The notes beneath the pieces are model-generated. The model was not told the origin of the DNA. It saw nothing but the letters and a program-made list of their open reading frames with translations, and made no database searches. Both the position numbers and the translations under genes were made by a program. From Scytonematopsis contorta HA4267-MV1 (GTDB lineage: Bacteria; Cyanobacteriota; Cyanobacteriia; Cyanobacteriales; Nostocaceae), in the NCBI GenBank assembly GCA_019359035.1, contig JAHHIC010000005.1, forward strand, positions 1 to 33,730: a stretch of 33,730 bases of DNA. The letters run 5' to 3'. This document shows positions 1-7,164 of the stretch, piece by piece (positions within the stretch are counted from its first letter, which is position 1; every line of letters begins with the position of its first letter).

Positions 1-1
1 T

Positions 2-118
2 TTTTTCCCAATCCGAGTTGGGAATCTCAATTCCGTAAAAGATGCACAGAGTATCCATGCCTCTCAATCTACCACCAATTTGTACCTATTAGATGCGGTA
101 ACCAAAAAAATCCTGTGA
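2..118 (+). CDS. Possible 3' end of an unidentified gene cut by the window edge
   Basis: The frame is open from base 2 to a TGA at 116-118 and ends in residues LYLLDAVTKKIL. I recognise no family. It is in the same frame as the Rpn-like fragment that follows, separated by this one stop. It may be the tail of a real gene or chance. Confidence 0.25.
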   Translation, partial: FFPIRVGNLNSVKDAQSIHASQSTTNLYLLDAVTKKIL

Positions 119-694
119 ACGGTTACAAGAGATTGTAGGGGATTTATTGATAATTTAGTTAAATTTTGGAGTACTACAGGGGAAGAAGTTTGTTTGTTAT
201 TGCATGTAGAAATTGAGTTCCAAAGGGGTAAATATCTTCCTAAAAGAATTCTTGACTATAATATTAGAGCTTTTAATCGGTTTGATTTGCCTGCTATTAA
301 CTTGGTTATTTTGTGTGATGATGCTCGTAAATGGCGACCAAGAAGGTACAGACATGATTTTTTGGGTACTCGATTAGAGCTTGAGTTTGGAAGTGTAAAA
401 ATTTCTCATTACCAAAAGCAATTGGCTGAGTTGGAAGCTAGCGATAATTTTTTTGCTTTGCTGGTTTTGGCATATTTGAAAACTCAGGAGACAAGTGAGC
501 AATTGGAGGAAAGGAAGGTCTGGAAATTAAGTTTAATTCGCAGGCTTTATGATTTGGGTTTGCAGGAACAGGATTTCCGTATTTTATATCGATTTATTGA
601 TTGGGTAATGGTTTTGCCGAATGCTTTGGATGATGAGTTTTTGCAAGAATTTAGGCAGTTTGAGCGGGAACGGAGTGTCGCTTCTTCTATATAA
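119..694 (+). pseudogene. Rpn/PD-(D/E)XK-type transposase-like protein, N-terminally truncated
   Basis: The reading frame matches, from memory, the common cyanobacterial Rpn-family proteins (putative recombination-promoting nucleases): a core LLHVEIEFQ strand bearing the E-x-Q type nuclease residues, then NLVILCDD, a WRPRRY segment, and the helical C-terminal part with RRLYDLGLQEQDFRILYRF. The first ATG/TTG-type start is at 194, but family-like sequence (FIDNLVKFWSTTGEEVCLLLH) already begins before it and runs back to the in-frame TGA at 116. The usual N-terminal 50-60 residues (the start of the nuclease fold) are therefore missing and no plausible start remains. I infer a 5'-deleted gene. 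The C-terminus appears complete, ending near ERSVASSI. Confidence 0.7.
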
Positions 695-795
695 ATGAAT
701 TAAGTAAGGGGGTGCTTGCGTTGTGTCAAAAGCGAGCAAGATACTCGCACTACGTTAAGAGGGAAAATATTTTTTCAACATTGAAATGCTTCTAA

Positions 796-1047
796 TTAGA
801 TTGCGACCTTGCTCAAAAAAAGGTTGAATTTATCGCTATCCATTAAGCCATTTTCTGATAGTATTCGGCGTACAGCAACTAAATGTACTATTCGTACGTA
901 GGCTTGTTGCTCGTAATCAGGTAAAACAATTAATGTGCCTGATGATGGGTACTCATACACTTTCTGTGAGCCAGTTGTTTGTACTGCTGCAAATCCTATA
1001 TCTAAGAGCAATTGCTCTAGTTCTGCAAACTGAACTTCTCTAACCAT
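796..1047 (-). CDS. HicA-like (YcfA family) small protein, probable toxin relative
   Basis: An 83-residue protein with the HicA layout: an N-terminal helix (FAELEQLLLDIGF), a strand pair around TTGSQKVYEYP and GTLIVLP, then a helix carrying VHLVAVRRIL. HicA proteins are double-stranded-RNA-binding-fold mRNA interferases of type II toxin-antitoxin modules, normally with a GSH motif. Here the position reads GSQ, so the usual catalytic histidine is absent; it could be an inactive or divergent member. Its ATG overlaps the stop of a short upstream reading frame (ATGGTTAG), the arrangement expected in a two-gene module, but that upstream frame is itself a fragment. Confidence 0.6.
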   Translation of the reverse strand: MVREVQFAELEQLLLDIGFAAVQTTGSQKVYEYPSSGTLIVLPDYEQQAYVRIVHLVAVRRILSENGLMDSDKFNLFLSKVAI

Positions 1048-1192
1048 TATGACGAATTACTCCTTGTAATTGGTTGAGAACATCATTCTTAAATTTAGCA
1101 AATATTTTGATTGCTTGTCGATTTAATGTACTGTACTTGGATAAGTGAACAGTTACACTTTCACCAACTTTGGATAAGTCAAACCTTGAGCA
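1040..1192 (-). pseudogene. Start-less partner ORF fragment upstream of the HicA-like gene
   Basis: The frame reads FDLSKVGESVTVHLSKYS and ends IRHNG with a TAG inside the ATGGTTAG overlap with the HicA-like start. No ATG, GTG or TTG occurs in frame after the upstream TAA at 1193-1195. The overlap suggests a translationally coupled antitoxin-position gene whose 5' end has been lost. The family is not recognised. It overlaps the end of the 60-residue ORF at 1153-1335 in another frame, consistent with a recombination joint. Confidence 0.35.
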
Positions 1193-1335
1193 TTATAAGT
1201 AAAGATTAATAAATCATAACCATAATCATACTCAATGCGTTCTACAGAGTAACCACACAGTAACACATATTTTTCAACATAATTAACACTTAAATCAGCT
1301 ATGATATACTCCCTTGCTCGCTTCTTTCTTGGCAT
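1153..1335 (-). pseudogene. N-terminal fragment of a DUF4365-like cyanobacterial protein
   Basis: Sixty residues starting MPRKKRAREYIIADLSVNY and containing the YDYGYDLLIFTYNAQG segment. This resembles, from memory, the start of a larger cyanobacterial hypothetical family with a nuclease-like DLxxxTY core. The match stops at YNAQG; the remaining residues (LTYPKLVKV) look like out-of-frame reading of the neighbouring fragment (DLSKVGESV in the next frame). I read it as a 5' portion fused to foreign sequence, probably non-functional. Confidence 0.4.
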
Positions 1336-1435
1336 TTACTAAGTCTTTTTACTTTTGATGTAGTAAATAATATCAAAATTATATTGATTTAGGTTTGGAA
1401 GCAGGAATATCAGCACCATCTTTATGTTTTTCCTG

Positions 1436-2654
1436 GTCTTAGTCTCCTTTCGGAGAGTTTAGGTTTAGAAACATAGCTTGATTTATTTTATCTTTTAGTG
1501 TGTTTGCGTTTCAGTCTCCTTACGGAGAATTAGGTATAAGAAACTAAAAAAGATATTGTGGGTATCAAATCAGGGTTAGGGTTTCAGTCTCCTTACGGAG
1601 AATTAGGTATAAGAAACCAATAAATAAATTGAAGCGCTACAGGCTAGCAATGGCAGCGTTTCAGTCTCCTTACGGAGAATTAGGTATAAGAAACCTATTG
1701 CTTCCGCTTTTCTCAAAAACTTCTATGAGTTTCAGTCTCCTTACGGAGAATTAGGTATAAGAAACTGTAAAAGCGGAGTCAAAAAGCGGAGTCAAGTCGT
1801 GTTTCAGTCTCCTTACGGAGAATTAGGTATAAGAAACATTCTGCTGAGAAATAAGCTATAAATCCCGCTTAGCGTTTCAGTCTCCTTACGGAGAATTAGG
1901 TATAAGAAACTCCTCGGCAGTCATCTTATATACCTTGTTGTATTGTACAGTTTCAGTCTCCTTACGGAGAATTAGGTATAAGAAACGTTGCTTTGTATTC
2001 TCGGCAACCAAGAACTCTAAAAGTTTCAGTCTCCTTACGGAGAATTAGGTATAAGAAACCTCACCCTGATAATCGGGTAATCACTGAGCAAGAGTATTGT
2101 TTCAGTCTCCTTACGGAGAATTAGGTATAAGAAACCCCGTTAAACACTTTTCTACAGTATTTCGTAGTTAAGTTTCAGTCTCCTTACGGAGAATTAGGTA
2201 TAAGAAACTTTATGGGGTATGTGAGAGTGGTTTAACAAAATAAAGGTTTCAGTCTCCTTACGGAGAATTAGGTATAAGAAACAATAACTTTTCTCTTGTC
2301 GCTGGATTCGGAAAACATTGTTTCAGTCTCCTTACGGAGAATTAGGTATAAGAAACCCCTGCAATTCAAGGGCTTCAAGATATAAATATGTAGTTTCAGT
2401 CTCCTTACGGAGAATTAGGTATAAGAAACACTCTTCTACCCAACGGTTTCCTTTTGAGGTAAGCTCAGGTTTCAGTCTCCTTACGGAGAATTAGGTATAA
2501 GAAACATACTGCCTTTGCTCCAAGTGGCTTCCATGTATGAAGTTTCAGTCTCCTTACGGAGAATTAGGTATAAGAAACTCCCCGCAAAGCATCCCTTCCA
2601 CTCTGGCCTTCTTTTTCGTTTCAGTCTCCTTACGGAGAATTAGGTATAAGAAAC
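1436..2654 (-). CRISPR. CRISPR array 1: 16 good repeats plus one diverged end repeat
   Basis: Sixteen identical 37-bp repeats start at 1508, 1581, 1658, 1729, 1801, 1874, 1950, 2023, 2099, 2172, 2246, 2320, 2393, 2469, 2542 and 2618. On the + strand they begin GTTTCAGTCTCCTTACGGAG and end AATTAGGTATAAGAAAC; spacers are 34-40 bp. Read on the minus strand the repeat ends ACTGAAAC, the usual crRNA 5' handle type, and contains a CTCC-GTAA-GGAG hairpin. The leader is on the right, so transcription runs leftward and the oldest units are at the left. There a diverged repeat (1436-1472) carries TTTCGGAG and ends GGTTTAGAAAC. It is the last element of the cas8-to-cas2 operon region. Confidence 0.97.
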
Positions 2655-2872
2655 CCCTCCGGCTGAAACTGTTATGGAGAGGTCTTCCTGGATAGGGTTT
2701 TCGTGAACCTCAAAAAAGAGTCCATTTCAGCCGCCTTTGTTGCGACTATTTCTCACCTATCTCAAGCTGCGAAACGTTGAAACTATTTACTTGTCAAGGT
2801 TCTGGCGTTTTTCGTGAACCCCCCTAGGTTTTCGACCTCGCTTAGGTTCACGAAAAATCTTATCTTTGAATA
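2655..2872 (-). promoter_or_regulatory. CRISPR leader 1
   Basis: The 218 bp between the last repeat and the cas2 stop codon is nearly repeated beside arrays 2 and 3 at almost identical length. It holds an inverted pair TTTTTCGTGAACC (2808-2820) and GGTTCACGAAAAA (2845-2857) plus a third copy TTTTCGTGAACC near 2698-2709. Next to the first repeat, GGCTGAAACTGTTATGGAGA resembles a decayed repeat half. On the minus strand an AT-rich TATAAT-like hexamer lies at the cas2 stop and could be the array promoter (inference). Confidence 0.85.
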
Positions 2873-3169
2873 TTATATTATGATGCTATCACATTGACGA
2901 GGTTTTTCAGAGCCATAAGTGATGGTACGCTTAACAGAGCCTGCGTCTAAAACGTAAATTTTGACTGAATCCTCTTCTGGCTTAATCAATTTCTCTATTT
3001 TAATTTGCAATTTTGTGAACTGTACCACAGAAAGAAAGCATTCAAACACACTGTATTGTGCCCATTTGCCATAGCCAGAAAGCATCTTATGTAGTCGGGT
3101 ACGTCGTTTGTTTGCCTCTTTATTATCAGGTAAATCGTAAATAACCAGATAAAACAACGTGTTGCTCAT
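2873..3169 (-). CDS. cas2: CRISPR adaptation protein Cas2
   Basis: A 98-residue protein of normal Cas2 length. It starts with the hydrophobic first strand and metal-ligand aspartate of the family (FYLVIYDLPD, Asp12), then KRRTRLHKMLSGYGKWAQYSVFEC and the strand KIYVLDAG. Cas2 dimers bridge two Cas1 dimers in the spacer-integration complex. It is the last cas gene of the leftward operon, 153 bp after cas1, and its final codons (CDSIII) abut leader 1. The same 3' tail is found as fossils beside leaders 2 and 3 and alone near 21284. Confidence 0.96.
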   Translation of the reverse strand: MSNTLFYLVIYDLPDNKEANKRRTRLHKMLSGYGKWAQYSVFECFLSVVQFTKLQIKIEKLIKPEEDSVKIYVLDAGSVKRTITYGSEKPRQCDSIII

Positions 3170-3240
3170 AAATATAGATATTTGCTAAATTTACATCCTC
3201 AGAACCCAATAACAAGCTGAAATCTACTTATTTTTAGTAG

Positions 3241-3278
3241 CCCCCTCCCCGCGTGCGGGGAGGGGGTTGGGGGTGGGG
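3241..3278. repeat. Interspersed GC-rich hairpin with G-quadruplex potential
   Basis: The stem CCCCCTCCCCGC / GCGGGGAGGGGG is perfect over 12 bp with a 2-nt loop. It is followed by TTGGGGGTGGGG, giving four consecutive G-runs on the + strand. A near-identical copy lies at 21439-21476, just downstream of cas3. Here it sits in the cas1-cas2 gap. Confidence 0.85.
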
Positions 3279-3322
3279 TTTCTTATATTGGCACGAGAAA
3301 GATGTTGGTTATTCTCTTGTAC

Positions 3323-4300
3323 TTATCGCAAAACAAGCGGTTTATAAGCCAAACCTTCTTGTAAAAATCGACTTAAAAGTCTCGCTTGCAATTCAACTGC
3401 ACGTCGATAAGTACAGGGATAATCAAAGACAGGGTGATTAAAATCATTATTCATTTTCCGTTCAAAAGCTTGAAGAAACTTTTTGCGTCCATCATCAGAT
3501 AATCTATAAGCACCTAGAGTTTCAGTAAAATCATCAGGTTGAATCACACGATTATTTAAAACAGAAAACACCAAGCTATCGGCAACTAATGCGCGTAGCT
3601 CCTCCATTAAATCGAGAACCATCGAAGGTTGTCCGTGGTGAACTTCATGTAAGTAACCTATGTATGGGTCTAAACCCACAATATGGACACCTGCTGTTAC
3701 TTGTACACGCAGCAATCCATAAGCAAAACTCAAAAGTGAATTTACTGGGTCAGTTGGTGGACGACGATTACGTCCGGAGAATGACCAAGGTTCTTTTAGG
3801 GAGCTATCCCAATAACTAAAATATTCACGTGCAGCTACACCTTCGATACCGCGAACTTGGTCTATAGTTTGTTGCTCATGAACAAGCTTTTTGTATTTTT
3901 TAAGCGAGTTTTCACCAACTTTTTGTCTATACAAAATTGTGTATTGATTTTGAATTTTTGCCGCAACGATTGCTTTAACTAAATCTAATCTTCGTTGAGT
4001 ATCATGATAAACAGCATACTGCGCTAAACGTAACTGACCATTACGTGAATAACCCGGTAAAGCCGAACCAAGATATTTACCATAACTAGAAAGATAGTGA
4101 ACAGGCATCCCCAATTCTAAAGCATAAGTAAGCGCTTCTCCAGTAACTTGAGGGTTACCCATTAATACGACTTGCTCCACAGTTTGTGCTGGAACAGATT
4201 GTTTTTTCCAACTACCATCTTCTTGTTTAATAGAAACCGTAAATGCTTCATATGCTTTACTGAGTACAGCTTCTTTTTGAATGACGTAAAGGACAGACAT
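3323..4300 (-). CDS. cas1: CRISPR integrase Cas1
   Basis: A 325-residue protein from the ATG at 4300, chosen because GGAG lies about ten bases upstream and MSVLYVIQKEAVLSK is a typical Cas1 start; the frame is open a further 36 bp upstream but adds nothing conserved. The all-beta N-terminal domain is followed by the helical catalytic domain: GIEGVAAREYF carries the metal-binding Glu (about 153), then IGYLHEVHHGQPSMVLDLME supplies His218 and the acidic pair near 230-234. Cas1 integrates prespacers at the leader-repeat junction. It lies between cas4 and cas2, as in many cyanobacterial type I operons. Confidence 0.97.
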   Translation of the reverse strand: MSVLYVIQKEAVLSKAYEAFTVSIKQEDGSWKKQSVPAQTVEQVVLMGNPQVTGEALTYALELGMPVHYLSSYGKYLGSALPGYSRNGQLRLAQYAVYHDTQRRLDLVKAIVAAKIQNQYTILYRQKVGENSLKKYKKLVHEQQTIDQVRGIEGVAAREYFSYWDSSLKEPWSFSGRNRRPPTDPVNSLLSFAYGLLRVQVTAGVHIVGLDPYIGYLHEVHHGQPSMVLDLMEELRALVADSLVFSVLNNRVIQPDDFTETLGAYRLSDDGRKKFLQAFERKMNNDFNHPVFDYPCTYRRAVELQARLLSRFLQEGLAYKPLVLR

Positions 4301-4363
4301 AATTTCAAACTCCAAATTGATATGATTAATAGCCAATAGCTAAGAAAACTTAAAAAATCTCAC

Positions 4364-4393
4364 ATCTTGTGGGGTGGGCATCCCTGCCCGCCC
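4364..4393. repeat. Interspersed GTGGGGTGGGCATCCC-type repeat
   Basis: The sequence TTGTGGGGTGGGCATCCCTG followed by CCCGCCC sits in the cas4-cas1 gap. An inverted copy occurs at 7110-7143 between cas7 and cas5, and a shorter relative at 24191-24213 just upstream of cas3. Confidence 0.75.
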
Positions 4394-4471
4394 TTCTCTA
4401 AAAATGCACTTTTAGCCCATTTGCACAAGAAAAAATGAGATTTATTTTATTTGCTAGTCCTTAATTAAAAA

Positions 4472-5053
4472 TTAGCCAAGCGTTGTTAAATGCTTAACTT
4501 CGTAAGGTAAACAAATCCCTATCAAACTACATGCTTGGCATTTTTTTGAATTATCTATTGGTCGAGGAATTTTTCCAGTAGCAGTAATTTTTGCAGAATG
4601 AATCGCACTCTCAGTCATCTCGCGTAATTGTGGAGTAAATTCAACTCGTTGCCGACGACGGTTAGCATGATAGAATATTTCTCCAAAAGCAATACTGTAT
4701 CCAGTGCGTTCTTCCAAACATATAGCAGCAGCACAAAGTTGAAAATGGTCATTGAGGTGACGTGCCATTTTTCCTTTTTTGTATTCCACAGGAATCAGTA
4801 GACCATTTTCAGCTTCAACAGCATCAATAATACCACTAACACCTAATCTTTCACTCCATACCCACTGTTGTTGGTAAATAGTTTTGTTACCTTCTTGAAC
4901 AACTTTTTCTTCATTAATATTGCTGTGAATATGACGACCTAAAATGATATGCTCGTTATCTTGCATTTCACCAAGTTCATATTCTAAATAGAAGCGTCGT
5001 GGACAATATTCCCAAGCATTCAGATATGCCAAAGGTAGATAATTTTCCATCAT
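4472..5053 (-). CDS. cas4: Cas4 RecB-like exonuclease with 4Fe-4S cluster
   Basis: A 193-residue protein with the Cas4 signature: one N-terminal cysteine (Cys17 in EYCPRRF) and three C-terminal cysteines (Cys172, Cys175, Cys181 in KKCQACSLIGIC) that together would hold a 4Fe-4S cluster. Between them are the RecB-family nuclease residues: a GRHIH helix near 39-43, Asp77 in GIIDAVE and the E-x-K pair Glu90/Lys92 in PVEYKKGK. Cas4 trims prespacers and helps define PAM and orientation with Cas1-Cas2. It is 171 bp upstream of cas1 in the same operon. Two ATGs start the frame; either could be used. Confidence 0.95.
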   Translation of the reverse strand: MMENYLPLAYLNAWEYCPRRFYLEYELGEMQDNEHIILGRHIHSNINEEKVVQEGNKTIYQQQWVWSERLGVSGIIDAVEAENGLLIPVEYKKGKMARHLNDHFQLCAAAICLEERTGYSIAFGEIFYHANRRRQRVEFTPQLREMTESAIHSAKITATGKIPRPIDNSKKCQACSLIGICLPYEVKHLTTLG

Positions 5054-5068
5054 TTTTGATTTCCTATT

Positions 5069-5163
5069 ATTGCGAAGAGGAACGCTTTTGTCATTGCGAG
5101 GAGGAACGCTTTTGTCATTGCGAGGAGGAACGCTTTTGTCATTGCGAGGAGGAACGCAATGAC
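5069..5163. repeat. 24-bp tandem repeat, about four units
   Basis: The unit ATTGCGAGGAGGAACGCTTT TGTC is repeated with little change between cas6 and cas4. It is an amplified form of an interspersed motif also present at about 19210-19240, 19425-19457 and 21378-21410 (GATTGCTTCGTCGTTCCTCC type). Confidence 0.85.
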
Positions 5164-5229
5164 AGATAATACAGTGCGTCTGATGGATATTCGCAATGAC
5201 AGTATATTTCTGACTTGTGTATACACGGG

Positions 5230-5276
5230 AACTCCCTCATCTCCCTACTCCCTACTCCCTACTCCCCACTCCCCAA
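5230..5276. repeat. Heptanucleotide tandem repeat overlapping the 3' end of cas6
   Basis: Units of CTCCCTA and related CTCCCCA are repeated in series, a short tandem repeat type common in filamentous cyanobacteria. The cas6 stop codon (5245-5247) lies inside it, so the last residues of Cas6 (GEWGVGSRE) are encoded by the repeat. Confidence 0.8.
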
Positions 5277-6303
5277 TTCTCACCTCACCCATTCCCATAG
5301 CTGTCTTACGTCCGACTCCAGCAAATATAGCGAAGTGGGCTAAGGTGGTAGAAATTTGTGCTTGAGATTCAGGGAAATGATAGCGTACCCATCCGACAGA
5401 GCCTATTTCCCAATCGGCTTTTAGTTTAGTGGTTTTAGTTTTTAAGTCGAAAGCAGATGTAATTCCTTCCCATTCCATCGTGGGAAATTCTAATTCTGGT
5501 CGTGAAAAAATATTCCAACGACGTAATAGTCCACCAAAAACTAAGCTTGGTAAAGGGAATGGTTGAGTTACTTTATTTTGCCTAAAGCTAGTTAAGGAAA
5601 GAAATTCCAACACAATAGAAGTTTCGGGAGGAATTTGTGATAATTGTTCAAAGCTTGAACTTTGTAAAATCTCCACTCTGCTTCCCAATTTGCAAGGTAT
5701 ACCAGCGATTAAAATTTCTCTGGAAATTTCTGAGGCTAAACCACAAAGCAAAGGAGCGAGTAAATATTTTTGTAGTAATCCAATTTTCAGGTAAACTTTA
5801 TTTCCAGATTTGCAATGATTCAAAGACAGAGTTATAGGTGAAACATTTTGTCCATGAATTTTTTCAGATAAATTGGGATTCCCTAGATGTAACCAATGAT
5901 AGCATAAAGCGTGAATAGCTAATCCCAATGATTGAGGTAATTTACGAGAAGGATATATGGGAATTTGCAAGATATGAAGTGGTGATTTATCAACTTCGAT
6001 ACCAGTTACTTCATATATATTATCTTGCCATTCGACTAATATCAATTTGCTGAGATTGCAGCAAATTTCCTGCAATATTTTGGGATAATATTCTGGTGAA
6101 TCTATGGCAATAAATAATTTTGTTAAATTGATATTATTTCCCAAAGTAACTACAGACAATGAAATCCCTAAATCAGGTAACCATTGAAATAATGGCATAG
6201 CAGAAGTAGCATTGGAAGGTTTTAAAACTAAAATCAATCCTGCAAAATCAGTTTGAAATGCTATTTCTGGTGATTGTAAATCAGATTTTGTGGTAGAGGT
6301 CAT
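5245..6303 (-). CDS. cas6: CRISPR RNA endoribonuclease Cas6
   Basis: A 352-residue protein from the ATG at 6303, which overlaps the end of cas5 by 23 bp; an upstream TTG would only add six residues. The C-terminal glycine-rich loop of the Cas6 family is clear in the segment FAIFAGVGRKTAMGMGEVR, and two ferredoxin-like halves are consistent with the length. A candidate general-base histidine cannot be assigned with certainty; LAIHALCYHWLH in the first half is one possibility. Cas6 cuts pre-crRNA 8 nt upstream of each spacer, leaving the ACTGAAAC handle predicted from these arrays. The extreme C-terminus is replaced or extended by a heptanucleotide repeat. Confidence 0.92.
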   Translation of the reverse strand: MTSTTKSDLQSPEIAFQTDFAGLILVLKPSNATSAMPLFQWLPDLGISLSVVTLGNNINLTKLFIAIDSPEYYPKILQEICCNLSKLILVEWQDNIYEVTGIEVDKSPLHILQIPIYPSRKLPQSLGLAIHALCYHWLHLGNPNLSEKIHGQNVSPITLSLNHCKSGNKVYLKIGLLQKYLLAPLLCGLASEISREILIAGIPCKLGSRVEILQSSSFEQLSQIPPETSIVLEFLSLTSFRQNKVTQPFPLPSLVFGGLLRRWNIFSRPELEFPTMEWEGITSAFDLKTKTTKLKADWEIGSVGWVRYHFPESQAQISTTLAHFAIFAGVGRKTAMGMGEVRIGEWGVGSRE

Positions 6304-7048
6304 AACGTGTACTTGTGGCAATCAGTTTTAGAGGTAAAAATCCTGGTTTAATTACTCGGTCTTTTTCTAGTGCTGCTTTTTGGGTAGAAAAAGGATTGAT
6401 TTTACTAAAAGTTGTTTTTTCACCCAAATCATCCATCGGTTGAATTGTAAAACCTAAATCAGGTTCCGATAGAAATAGTGCATTTGCTGTTTCTTCTGTT
6501 TGGTCGGGGAGATATTGAAAAAAACAGCCGCGTTTACCAAAATAATTAATTTGTGAAAACAAAAATTCTAATTCTTTAGATTTATCGGTTTCCCCGCAAC
6601 AAATTTTTAACAAACCTTCTTGAAATACCCATTCCCGAAAAACGAATCCATCTTGCATTGCTACAGTTGTTCTATTTTTATCAACTTTGTCTGTTGTTTG
6701 GTCGTAATATCTAAGCTTGTAACCATTGCGATTAACGACTAATCTTTCTGGGGGTGAAACATAAATTTGTAAATCGCGAATCCAGGCAAATTCATTTTTT
6801 ATCCACACATCAAAATCACTTTCGTGTGTATTCCCCTGGTTTTCTAGTAGCACCTTTAAAAGCGCCATTTTAATAGAATATGGTGTGGGAACAAAATTTG
6901 AGCGTGCAGCCATACTCGTTGCATCGGAACGTTTGAGCGAGAATAAGCTAACTGGTTGATAACTAACGGTTAACCAAGATTTGCTGGTAGTTGACTGTTG
7001 ACGGTTGACGGTTGACGGTTGACTGTTCACTGTTAAAAAGCATTCCAA
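6281..7048 (-). CDS. cas5: Type I Cascade subunit Cas5
   Basis: About 255 residues with a Cas5 opening (KSWLTVSYQPVSLFSLKRSD, then SNFVPTPYSIKMALLKVLL), recalling Cas5 of type I-A/I-B-like systems. Cas5 binds the crRNA 5' handle in Cascade. The start is uncertain: the frame opens with a TTG at 7048, with a GTG in frame at 7030, and the first ~20 residues (VNSQPSTVNRQQS) are translated from a TTGACGG heptanucleotide repeat. A native start may have been just before KSWLTV. It overlaps cas6 by 23 bp (ATGACC inside the last codons), indicating translational coupling. Confidence 0.88.
   Translation of the reverse strand: MECFLTVNSQPSTVNRQQSTTSKSWLTVSYQPVSLFSLKRSDATSMAARSNFVPTPYSIKMALLKVLLENQGNTHESDFDVWIKNEFAWIRDLQIYVSPPERLVVNRNGYKLRYYDQTTDKVDKNRTTVAMQDGFVFREWVFQEGLLKICCGETDKSKELEFLFSQINYFGKRGCFFQYLPDQTEETANALFLSEPDLGFTIQPMDDLGEKTTFSKINPFSTQKAALEKDRVIKPGFLPLKLIATSTRYDLYHKI
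6988..7032. repeat. TTGACGG heptanucleotide tandem repeat at the 5' end of cas5
   Basis: Several TTGACGG/TTGACTG units follow one another on the + strand. They lie in frame within the apparent cas5 N-terminus, so they both obscure the start and may add an unusual N-terminal extension. Confidence 0.85.
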
Positions 7049-7109
7049 TTAACTAAAATATTTGTGAATTCGTCTTTTCAGCTATTTCACATTTAAGTTG
7101 CATATATTC

Positions 7110-7143
7110 GGGCGGTTCGGGATGCCCACCCCACAGGAGATGT
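7110..7143. repeat. Inverted copy of the GGGATGCCCACCCCAC repeat
   Basis: GGGCGGTTCGGGATGCCCAC followed by CCCACAGGAGATG is the reverse-orientation relative of the repeat at 4364-4393. It occupies part of the 116-bp cas7-cas5 gap. Confidence 0.75.
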
Positions 7144-7164
7144 AGATTATATTTTGCAAGTCCC

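Noticed and set aside
5159-5365. ORF on the + strand over the cas6 3' end
   Set aside because: It is a shadow of cas6 and tandem repeats.
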